DNA from: JADJNY01 sp046349615
Lineage (GTDB): Bacteria; Planctomycetota; UBA1135; GCA-002686595
Assembly: GCA_046349615.1 (NCBI GenBank)
Contig: JAXMBZ010000010.1
Location: 1-64,000 of the forward strand
Reading direction: 5' to 3'
Length of the DNA: 64,000 bases
The translations under genes were made by a program, and so were the position numbers. Positions 17,488 to 24,323 of the stretch are shown here, piece after piece; the stretch's first letter is position 1; each line of letters opens with the position of its first letter. A model generated the notes under the pieces. That model worked only from the letters and a program-made list of their open reading frames with translations, ran no database searches and was not told the DNA's origin.

Positions 17488-19845
17488 TCAGCTCCGCGCG
17501 CTTTCGAGCGCCGCGTCCTCGAAGAAGTCGGGGGCATGCACGCGGAGGACGGCCTCGACGTCGAGGAGGTCCGTGACGCGCTCTTGGATGACGGCCGAGC
17601 CGAGCGTGCCCTCGCGGCGCGAGCGCTTCTGCACGACGACGCTCTCCTCGACGATGTCGAGGATCTGCTCGACGACGAGACCGATGCTCCGGCCGCCGCG
17701 CGAGTAGACCACGACCTGCAGCGGGTCCGTCTCCTCGGCCTGGGGCCACCCCAGGAGTCGGGAGAGCTCGAGGAGCGGGAGGATCTCGCCGCGGTACTGC
17801 ACGACCTGCCCGTCGCCGGCGAACTCGAGCTGCGAGCGCTGGAATTCCTCCAAGCGTGCGACGTCCGAGAGCGGGATGGCCATGCGGCGGTCTGCTCCGG
17901 AGCGGAACAGGAGCAGGGTCGAGCGCTCGTTCGCGCGTCGCTCCGTGTGGCTTTCACCGTCGATCGCGCCGCCCTCGCGTGCGGACGAGATCACGTGTGC
18001 GCGCTGCGCGATGCCGAGGACGTCGAGGATCAGCGCGACGCGACCGTCGCCCATGATCGTCGCCCCCGCGAACGACTCGATGCACTTGAGCTGCTTGCCG
18101 AGCGGCTTGACGACGATCTCCTCGGTGTCGTTGATCTCGTCGACGATCAGCCCGAACTGCCGTTCGTCGGCCTGCAGCACGACGATGTTCACGGCCTGCG
18201 AATGATCGGACCGTTCGGCGAGTTCGAGCGCGCGATCGAGGTAGACGAGCGGCAGCAGCCGTCCTCGCAGACGATAGACCGGAGCCCCGTGCAGGTCCTC
18301 GATCTCGCGCTGGATCTCGTCGCCTTCCAGGCGGACGAGCTCGAGGAGGTTGACCTGAGGGATCGCGTAGCGATCGTGCGCGCACGTCACGACCAGCGCG
18401 GGGATGATCGCGAGCGTCAGCGGGATCTTGATCTTGAGCGTCGTGCCCTTGCCGCGCTCGCTCGCGACGTCGACCGTGCCGCCGATCTTCTCGATGTTCG
18501 TCTTCACGACGTCCATCCCGACGCCGCGTCCGGAGACGTTCGTCACCTTCGCCGCGGTCGAGAACCCGGGCAGGAAGATCAAGTTGACGAGCTCGCGCTC
18601 GCTCATCTTCGCCGCCTGGTCCGGCGTGATCAGATTGCGCTCGAGCGCCTTCGCCTTGACCCGCTCCGTGTGGACGCCGGCCCCGTCGTCGGCGATCTCG
18701 ATGTTGACCTGGCCGCCCTCGTGATACGCGCGCATGCGCAGCACGCCCTGCGGGGACTTCCCGGCGGCGCGGCGCTGGTCGGGCGTCTCGATGCCGTGGT
18801 CGATCGAGTTGCGCACGATGTGCGTCAGCGGGTCCTTGATCGCCTCGATGATCGTCTTGTCGAGCTCGGTGTCCTTGCCGTCGAGCTCGAGGCGCACGTC
18901 CTTGCCGCACGACTTCGAGACGTCGCGCACGACCCGCGGGAACTTGCTCCACACGTTGCCGATCGGCTGCATGCGGGTCTTCATGACCTGCTCCTGCAGC
19001 TCCGTCGTCACGAGGTTCAAGCGCTGCGTCGTCGCCGTGAAGGTCGAGTCCTCGGCGGCGTTCGAGAACTGGAGCACCTGGTTGCGGGCGAGCACGAGCT
19101 CGCCGACGAGGTTCATCAACCGGTCGAGCAGTCCGACGTCGACCCGGATGTTCGTGTCGGCGACCCCGGCGTTCGCGCGGCCCTCGCTCTGGGCATGGAC
19201 GGCTTCGTTCACGTCGCGCGCGGTCACGGCCTCGCGCTCGACGAGGATCTCGCCGAGCTTGCGCTCGTCCCCGGCGAGTTGCGCGTTCACGGCGTGGGAG
19301 ACCTCGCGCAGGTCGGCCTTCCCGCTGGCGACCAAGAGCTCGCCGACCTTGTCCGGACGCGGTTCGAAGAGCCCGTAGTTCGGCGCGGCGGTCGGCGCCG
19401 TCGCCGCGCGAGGCGCCGGCGTTTCGGCGGCCGGGACGAGCTTCGGAGCCGGCGGCTCCTTCCCATCCTGCAGCGCCGTCAGCGTGCGGATCAGGTCGGC
19501 GTAATCGCCGGCTCCATCGGTTCCGCTCGACTCGATCTCGGCCAACATCTTGCGCACGGCGTCGACCAGCGCGAGCAGCGCCGACGTGATCGGATCGTCG
19601 ATGCGGAGCTTCCCGTCGCGCAGACGCGAGAGCAGGCTCTCTCCGACATGGGCGACGGACTCGAGCTTCGAGTACCCGAGGAACCCGCACGTCCCTTTGA
19701 TCGTGTGGATCGTGCGGAAGATGCTCGCGAGCGTCTCCTTGTCGTCGGGCTTCTCTTCGAGCACGACCATCTCGGTGTCGAGGCGGTCGAGGTTCTCGTA
19801 GCTCTCCACGAGGAACTCGCGGATGGCTTCGTCCATTTCACTCAT
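17488..19845 (-). CDS. cheA: chemotaxis histidine kinase CheA with two CheW domains and MshEN-like repeats
   Basis: 785 residues; the ATG at 19845 follows an AGGAGA site. Order: HPt domain 1-105 with phospho-His H47 (HTIKGTCGFLG); Pro/Ala linker; two 24-residue repeats at 166-189 and 196-219 (KVGELLV and KLGEILV, both ending in Gln); P3 dimerisation helices; the ATPase domain with HIVRNSIDHGIE, the G-box GRGVGMDVV and GKGTTLKI; a CheW-type P5 domain; then a second CheW-like domain in the last 140 residues. The usual P2 CheY-docking domain is not obvious. The repeats match the layout of MshEN/GspE-N modules, some of which bind c-di-GMP. First gene of the cluster. Confidence 0.95.
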   Translation of the reverse strand: MSEMDEAIREFLVESYENLDRLDTEMVVLEEKPDDKETLASIFRTIHTIKGTCGFLGYSKLESVAHVGESLLSRLRDGKLRIDDPITSALLALVDAVRKMLAEIESSGTDGAGDYADLIRTLTALQDGKEPPAPKLVPAAETPAPRAATAPTAAPNYGLFEPRPDKVGELLVASGKADLREVSHAVNAQLAGDERKLGEILVEREAVTARDVNEAVHAQSEGRANAGVADTNIRVDVGLLDRLMNLVGELVLARNQVLQFSNAAEDSTFTATTQRLNLVTTELQEQVMKTRMQPIGNVWSKFPRVVRDVSKSCGKDVRLELDGKDTELDKTIIEAIKDPLTHIVRNSIDHGIETPDQRRAAGKSPQGVLRMRAYHEGGQVNIEIADDGAGVHTERVKAKALERNLITPDQAAKMSERELVNLIFLPGFSTAAKVTNVSGRGVGMDVVKTNIEKIGGTVDVASERGKGTTLKIKIPLTLAIIPALVVTCAHDRYAIPQVNLLELVRLEGDEIQREIEDLHGAPVYRLRGRLLPLVYLDRALELAERSDHSQAVNIVVLQADERQFGLIVDEINDTEEIVVKPLGKQLKCIESFAGATIMGDGRVALILDVLGIAQRAHVISSAREGGAIDGESHTERRANERSTLLLFRSGADRRMAIPLSDVARLEEFQRSQLEFAGDGQVVQYRGEILPLLELSRLLGWPQAEETDPLQVVVYSRGGRSIGLVVEQILDIVEESVVVQKRSRREGTLGSAVIQERVTDLLDVEAVLRVHAPDFFEDAALESARS

Positions 19846-20058
19846 GGGGCTCTCCTGGGGCGCGCGCGACGAGAGCACCGCGGGAGCGGAGCGAGCGTCG
19901 AGGGTGGATGCGCTTCGTCCCGCGATATCGTGCGCCGTGGGGGAGCACTTGAGCCTCAGGTTCGGAACCGACGCGAGATCACGGCGTCGTCACCGTGCGC
20001 TCTCCGCTGCGCCCTTCCGAACCGAATCCTCCGGAGTCGCGCTCCCCGCGCTCGGAGA

Positions 20059-20135
20059 TGGCGCGCCCGACAGGACTCGAACCTGTGACCGGTGGTTTAG
20101 AAAACCACTGCTCTATCCAGCTGAGCTACGGGCGC
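20059..20135 (-). tRNA. tRNA-Arg (anticodon TCT)
   Basis: On the minus strand the 77 bases fold as a full cloverleaf: acceptor GCGCCCG with CGGGCGC, anticodon stem GTGGT with ACCAC around the loop TTTCTAA (anticodon TCT), and a T arm with GTTCGAGTC. The CCA end is encoded (20059-20061). Confidence 0.95.
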
Positions 20136-20161
20136 GATCCTCACGCGGAGCGCGGAAGGGG

Positions 20162-20237
20162 TGGTCGGGGAGATGGGATTTGAACCCACGACTCGGAGCA
20201 CCCAAAGCTCCGCCTCTACCAGCTGAGGTACTCCCCG
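20162..20237 (-). tRNA. tRNA-Pro (anticodon TGG)
   Basis: Minus-strand cloverleaf of 76 bases: acceptor CGGGGAG with CTCCCCG, anticodon stem GGAGC with GCTCC around TTTGGGT (anticodon TGG, G37 as usual for tRNA-Pro), T loop TTCAAAT, encoded CCA at 20162-20164. It is 26 bases upstream of tRNA-Arg and probably co-transcribed. Confidence 0.95.
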
Positions 20238-20294
20238 CCGAGGGCGCAGAGGGTAGCGAGCCGCGCGTGGGTCGTGGAGATCCGGACCCGCTCG

Positions 20295-20323
20295 TTTTCA
20301 GCGCGCACGTTCGACGGTAACCT
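20295..20323 (+). promoter_or_regulatory. candidate promoter for purD
   Basis: TTTTCA (20295-20300), 17-base spacer, TAACCT (20318-20323), 95 bases before the purD ATG. No purine riboswitch fold was recognised in the leader. Confidence 0.4.
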
Positions 20324-20418
20324 GTTGCGCTCTTCTGCGCTCCCGCGCGGTGCGTGCGGAACCGGTCGCCGCCGGCTCCTGCGTCCTCCGCCGCGGCGCT
20401 CCTCGGATCGGCACCTCC

Positions 20419-21843
20419 ATGAAAATCCTCGTCGTCGGCTCTGGCGGTCGCGAGCACGCGCTCTGCTGGAAGATCGCCCAGTCCCCGCTCCGCCCCGAAA
20501 TCCTGTGCGCGCCGGGCAACGTCGGCACCGCGGAGCTCGGGCGCAACGTGGCGGTCGCCCTGAACGACGTCGCGGGGCTCGTGAAGCTCGCGACGGCGGA
20601 GGCGGTCGACCTCGTCGTGGTGGGGCCGGAGGAACCGCTCGTGCTCGGCCTCGCCGACCAGCTCCGCGCCGCGGGGATCCTCGTCTTCGGGCCGGGCGCG
20701 AAGGGCGCGCGGCTCGAGGGCTCGAAGGCGTATTCGAAGGAGCTCCTCGAGCGGCACCGCATCCCCTGCGCCGCGGACCGCCGGTTCGACCGCTCGGGCA
20801 CCGCGAAGAGCTACCTCGAGAGCTGCACGCAGTGGCCGCAGGTCGTCAAGGCGGATGGGCTCGCCGCGGGCAAGGGCGTCTTCATCTGCGAAGACGCGCG
20901 CGCCGCTTGCCAGGCCGTCGACGACCTGATGGAGAAGAAGTCGCTCGGCGCCGCGGGGCAGCGCGTCGTCGTCGAGGAGTTCCTCGCCGGTGAGGAGGCG
21001 AGCGTGCTCGCGATCACGGACGGCGAGACGATCCTGATCCTCGAGCCCGTGCAGGACCACAAGCGCGTCGGCGACGGTGACACGGGGCCGAACACCGGCG
21101 GCATGGGCATCTTCTCGCCGATCGCGACGCTGACGCGGCGCCTGCAGCGCCAGATCGAGCAGCGCGTGCTCGTCCCGACCGTCCACGCGCTGAAGCGCGA
21201 GGAGATCGAGTACCGCGGCACGCTCTTCACGGGCCTGATGATGACGGACGCGGGGCCGCGCGTGCTCGAGTTCAACGCTCGCTTCGGCGACCCCGAGACG
21301 CAGGCCTTGATGCGGCGGCTCAAGAGCGACCTCGTCCCGATCCTCGTCGCGACGGCGAAGGGTGAGCTCGCGTCGATCGAACCGCCCGAGTGGGACGAGC
21401 GCGTGTGCGTCGGCGTCGTGCTCGCAGCCGAGGGTTATCCCGCGACGGTGCGCAAGGGCGATGTGATCCGCGGGCTCGAGGAGGCCGCCAAGGTGCCGGA
21501 CGTCGTCGTGTTCCATGCCGGCACGGCGCGTTCGCTGCGCGGCGACGTCGTGACGGCGGGCGGGCGGGTCCTGTGCGTCACCGCGATGGGGAACGACATG
21601 GAGGAGGCTCGGGCGCGCGCGTACGAGGCGTGCGAGAAGATCGCCTACGACGGCAAGCACCATCGCAAGGACATCGGCGTCAAGAAGCCCGCGCCTCTGC
21701 GCTCGCACGAACACCCCGAGGCGGAGGAAGGCGAGGCGTACGTGCGCCGGCGCCCTCGGCCGCCGTTCGATCGTCCGTCGCGCACCGGCGGCGGAGGCTT
21801 CGCGCGCGGAGGACCGCCGCGCGGTCCGCGGCCGAACGCCTGA
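20419..21843 (+). CDS. purD: phosphoribosylamine-glycine ligase (GAR synthetase)
   Basis: 474 residues with the PurD N-domain (MKILVVGSGGREHAL, then PGNVGTAELGRNV), ATP-grasp core (VVKADGLAAGKGVFIC, VVVEEFLAGEEASVLA, DHKRVGDGDTGPNTGGMG) and the C-terminal FNARFGDPETQ metal/ATP site. It joins glycine to phosphoribosylamine, step 2 of purine synthesis. The last 50 residues are a Pro/Arg/Gly-rich tail absent from most PurD proteins, encoded partly by a degenerate 24-base repeat that runs over the stop codon. purL and purQ lie 3 kb away on the opposite strand. Confidence 0.96.
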   Translation: MKILVVGSGGREHALCWKIAQSPLRPEILCAPGNVGTAELGRNVAVALNDVAGLVKLATAEAVDLVVVGPEEPLVLGLADQLRAAGILVFGPGAKGARLEGSKAYSKELLERHRIPCAADRRFDRSGTAKSYLESCTQWPQVVKADGLAAGKGVFICEDARAACQAVDDLMEKKSLGAAGQRVVVEEFLAGEEASVLAITDGETILILEPVQDHKRVGDGDTGPNTGGMGIFSPIATLTRRLQRQIEQRVLVPTVHALKREEIEYRGTLFTGLMMTDAGPRVLEFNARFGDPETQALMRRLKSDLVPILVATAKGELASIEPPEWDERVCVGVVLAAEGYPATVRKGDVIRGLEEAAKVPDVVVFHAGTARSLRGDVVTAGGRVLCVTAMGNDMEEARARAYEACEKIAYDGKHHRKDIGVKKPAPLRSHEHPEAEEGEAYVRRRPRPPFDRPSRTGGGGFARGGPPRGPRPNA

Positions 21844-21892
21844 GGTCGTCCGCGACCGAACGGCCGAGGCGGTCCGCCGTCGGGCGCGCTGT
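21821..21892 (+). repeat. degenerate 24-base tandem repeat across the purD stop codon
   Basis: Copies at 21821-21844 and 21845-21868 agree at 19 of 24 positions (core GTCCGCG then CCGAACG); a weaker third copy is at 21869-21892. It spans the end of purD and the following non-coding DNA. Confidence 0.6.
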
Positions 21893-22012
21893 CGCGGGTG
21901 CATCGCCGCCGTCGGACGCGCCGCGCGCGCGCCGAGCGTCGCAGGCCGTTCGCTTGCGTCGCTCACGCCCTTGCCGCATCCTGCTGCGTGCCGCGCGGCG
22001 CGCGGAACCCAC

Positions 22013-22483
22013 GTGCGGCACACCGACATCCAGAAGCGGTTCGAGAGCTTCCTCAGGGAGCGCGAGCTCAAGCTCACCACACCACGCCGCATCATCTTCG
22101 AGCGCGCGTTCGCGACGCACGAGCACTTCAGCGCCGAGGAGCTCTACGCCGCGCTGAAAGACGAGCCGGGCGAGAGAGTGTCGCGCGCGAGCGTCTACCG
22201 CACGCTCGCGCTCCTGCTCGAGGGCGGGTTCCTCGAAGCGCTCGACACGGGCGGGAGCGAGCTCAAGTACGAGCACGTGCTCGGTCACGAGCACCACGAC
22301 CACATGCTCTGCCTCGAGTGCGGCAAGATCGAGGAGTTCCAGGACGAGCGCATCGAGGAACTCCAGCGCGAGAACTGCCGGAAGCGCGGGTTCGAGCTCG
22401 TGAGCCACGACCTGCGCCTGCGCGGCTACTGCAAGGCGTGCGCGAAGAAGCGCGGCAAGGGCGCGGGCAAGCTCGGCCCGTGA
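22013..22483 (+). CDS. Fur-family metalloregulator
   Basis: 156 residues. The winged-helix domain (TTPRRIIFERAFATHEHFSAEELY and SRASVYRTLALLLEGGFL, where RxSVYRTL is the DNA-reading helix) is followed by the dimerisation domain with the metal-rich EHHDHMLCLECGKIEEF, and a second Cys pair in YCKAC. The two CxxC pairs form the structural zinc site of Fur/PerR proteins. Whether it senses iron, zinc or peroxide cannot be decided. The start is uncertain: GTG at 22013 gives RHTDIQKRF just before the domain, while ATG at 21971 would add 14 residues. The last residues are Lys/Gly-rich. Confidence 0.88.
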   Translation: MRHTDIQKRFESFLRERELKLTTPRRIIFERAFATHEHFSAEELYAALKDEPGERVSRASVYRTLALLLEGGFLEALDTGGSELKYEHVLGHEHHDHMLCLECGKIEEFQDERIEELQRENCRKRGFELVSHDLRLRGYCKACAKKRGKGAGKLGP

Positions 22484-22555
22484 ACGCCGGTCCTCGGGAG
22501 GTGGGCGCACCCGACTCCCTCGGCCTTCACGGATCCGCTCCAGCCCGCGCGCAGG

Positions 22556-22954
22556 TCACTTCTTGGCGCGCAGGTCGGAGAGCAGCTGGTCGTACACCTT
22601 GCGGGCGACGGCGTTGCCGCTGCGCAGGAACGCCTTGCCGCTGACCTTGACCTCGCTCTTCTTCAGGTCGTAGGTCGAGCACTCGACCGTGACCTGCGTC
22701 TCCTCGATCTCCGTCGTCGCGCGATGGAGCTTCTCGTCGATCGAGAGCGGTCGGAGACTCAGGTTCGAGAGCGTCGTCTTGGCCTGCGCCCACGCGGTCG
22801 CGCCGTCGACGTCGACTTGCGCGACGTAGACCGCGTCGCCGGAGGTCGCGGAGTCGAACGGCAGGTCGCCGTGCGTGCGGCAGCCGGAGACGAACGTGCC
22901 CGCGACGAGCGCGAGCGAGGCGAGGAATGCGATGCGGACGAGTTGCGGAGCCAT
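22556..22954 (-). CDS. small lipoprotein, DUF3568-like (copy 2 of a tandem pair)
   Basis: 132 residues with a signal peptide ending in the lipobox VSGC (C25). The mature part has VYVAQVDVDGATAWAQAKTTL followed by the block QVTVECSTYDLKKSEVKVS, shared nearly word for word with the neighbour at 23035. The pattern resembles DUF3568 lipoproteins. It is the distal gene of a minus-strand pair and converges on the Fur-family gene. Function unknown; probably an envelope protein. Confidence 0.75.
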   Translation of the reverse strand: MAPQLVRIAFLASLALVAGTFVSGCRTHGDLPFDSATSGDAVYVAQVDVDGATAWAQAKTTLSNLSLRPLSIDEKLHRATTEIEETQVTVECSTYDLKKSEVKVSGKAFLRSGNAVARKVYDQLLSDLRAKK

Positions 22955-23034
22955 GAATTCACCTTCCGACGCGGGACGGAATCCGAGCGAAACGAACCGC
23001 CGAGCGCGCGGCCCGGCGAACACCGAGCGACAGC

Positions 23035-23424
23035 TCAGCGCTGATTGCCGAGATCGGCGACGATCTTGTCGAAGACCATCTTCGCGATCTGGCCGTTGTT
23101 CACCATGTACTTCTTCGCGCTGACCTTGATCTCGCTCTTGTTGAGGTCGTAGGTCGAGCACTCGACCGTGACTTGCGCGTCGTCGATTTCGGCGGCGGCC
23201 TTCATCGCCGCGTTGTCGACGGTGATCGGCTTCAAGCTCAGGTTCGAGAGCGTGACCTTGGTCTGCGCCCACGTCGTCGAGCCGCTCGCGTTGAGCTGGC
23301 CGACGTAGACGGAGTTGTCGTTGGTCTCCTGGAGCAGGAGTCCGCCCGCGACGGCGCCGACGCCGATCGCACAGGAGGAGAAGCACGGGACGAGGATCAG
23401 GGCAGCAAGGATCGGCTTGCGCAT
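23035..23424 (-). CDS. small lipoprotein, DUF3568-like (copy 1 of a tandem pair)
   Basis: 129 residues. MRKPILAALILVPCFSSC is a short lipoprotein signal with the acylated Cys at C18, followed by a Gly-rich hydrophobic stretch. The rest mirrors the next gene downstream: VYVGQLNASGSTTWAQTKVTL and QVTVECSTYDLNKSEIKVS. The two genes are separated by 80 bases and arose by tandem duplication. An ATG 33 bases further upstream would overlap the purQ stop and spoil the signal peptide. It lies 29 bases after purQ and might share its transcript. Confidence 0.75.
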   Translation of the reverse strand: MRKPILAALILVPCFSSCAIGVGAVAGGLLLQETNDNSVYVGQLNASGSTTWAQTKVTLSNLSLKPITVDNAAMKAAAEIDDAQVTVECSTYDLNKSEIKVSAKKYMVNNGQIAKMVFDKIVADLGNQR

Positions 23425-23453
23425 GGAGTTCGAAACGAAACGCACGGTGTGGG

Positions 23454-24323
23454 TCACACGGGGACGCCCGCGGCCGCTTCCACCAATCGGCGGTAGAACG
23501 AGAGCCCCTCACCCTCGTTCCGTTGCGGCAGGCGCGTCCAATGTGGATGGTTCCAGGGGACGAGATTGCGCTCGGGGTGCGGCATCAGGCCCAGCACGCG
23601 GCCGGTCCGGTCGCAGATCCCTGCGACGTCGACCACCGAGCCGTTCGGGTTGTCGGGATAGGCACCGCGTGCGGGGCTGCCGTCGGCGCGGACGTAGCGC
23701 AGCACGATCTGCCGGTTCGCGATCAACCGTTGGAGCACCGTCTCGTCCCGAACGACGAAGCGACCTTCGCCGTGCGCGACGGGGACGGGCATCAGCTCCC
23801 CGGCGGGGAGCCAGGCACAAGCGCTCGCCTCGGTGCGCAGGTGGATCCAGCGGCACTCGAAGCGGTTCGACGCGTTGTCGTAGAGCGCGAGGTTGCGCTC
23901 GCTCGCGGCGCGCGGCCCCGAGCTCGGCTGCGCGAGGTCGAGCTCGAAGAGCCCCGACTCGACGAGGATCTGGAAGCCGTTGCAGACGCCGAGGACGAAG
24001 CCTCCGCGGGCGACGAAGCGTTCCAGATGCGACGCGAGACCGTGGCGCAGTTCGAGTCCGTACACGCGGCCCGCGGCGATGTCGTCCCCGTAGCTGAAGC
24101 CGCCGGGCAGCACGACGAGCGCGAACGCGTCGAGCCGCGCGGGCTCGGCGATCAGGCGCTTCAGGTGCAGCACGGAGACGTCGGCTCCGGCGAGCTCGAG
24201 CGCGAGCACGGTTTCACGATCGCAGTTCGTCCCCGCGGTGCGGAGGACGAGCGCTCTCGGTTTCGTGTTCGGGTTCTTCGACATCGGCGCGCGATTCGAC
24301 AAGGTGATGGTGCTCGCGCTCAT
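23454..24323 (-). CDS. purQ: phosphoribosylformylglycinamidine synthase, glutaminase subunit
   Basis: 289 residues, a class I glutamine amidotransferase: the oxyanion turn PGGFSYGDD, nucleophile Cys in LGVCNGFQIL, and the His-Glu pair in LMPHPERN. It supplies ammonia to PurL in step 4 of purine synthesis. The ATG overlaps the purL stop (ATGA, 24320-24323). It is longer than the usual 220-230-residue PurQ and resembles the glutaminase domain of the large PurL (for example NASNRFECRW), consistent with a split large-type enzyme. Confidence 0.93.
   Translation of the reverse strand: MSASTITLSNRAPMSKNPNTKPRALVLRTAGTNCDRETVLALELAGADVSVLHLKRLIAEPARLDAFALVVLPGGFSYGDDIAAGRVYGLELRHGLASHLERFVARGGFVLGVCNGFQILVESGLFELDLAQPSSGPRAASERNLALYDNASNRFECRWIHLRTEASACAWLPAGELMPVPVAHGEGRFVVRDETVLQRLIANRQIVLRYVRADGSPARGAYPDNPNGSVVDVAGICDRTGRVLGLMPHPERNLVPWNHPHWTRLPQRNEGEGLSFYRRLVEAAAGVPV

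Noticed and set aside
16945..20088. Open frame of about 1,050 codons on the + strand opposite the chemotaxis genes
   Set aside because: It is the mirror of highly GC-biased codons in cheW and cheA. It lacks any family motif and is very rich in Arg, Asp, Leu and Val, as expected for an antisense shadow.
20238..20418. Possible purine riboswitch in the purD leader
   Set aside because: No conserved three-way junction or loop-loop core could be traced, only ordinary GC-rich sequence after a promoter.
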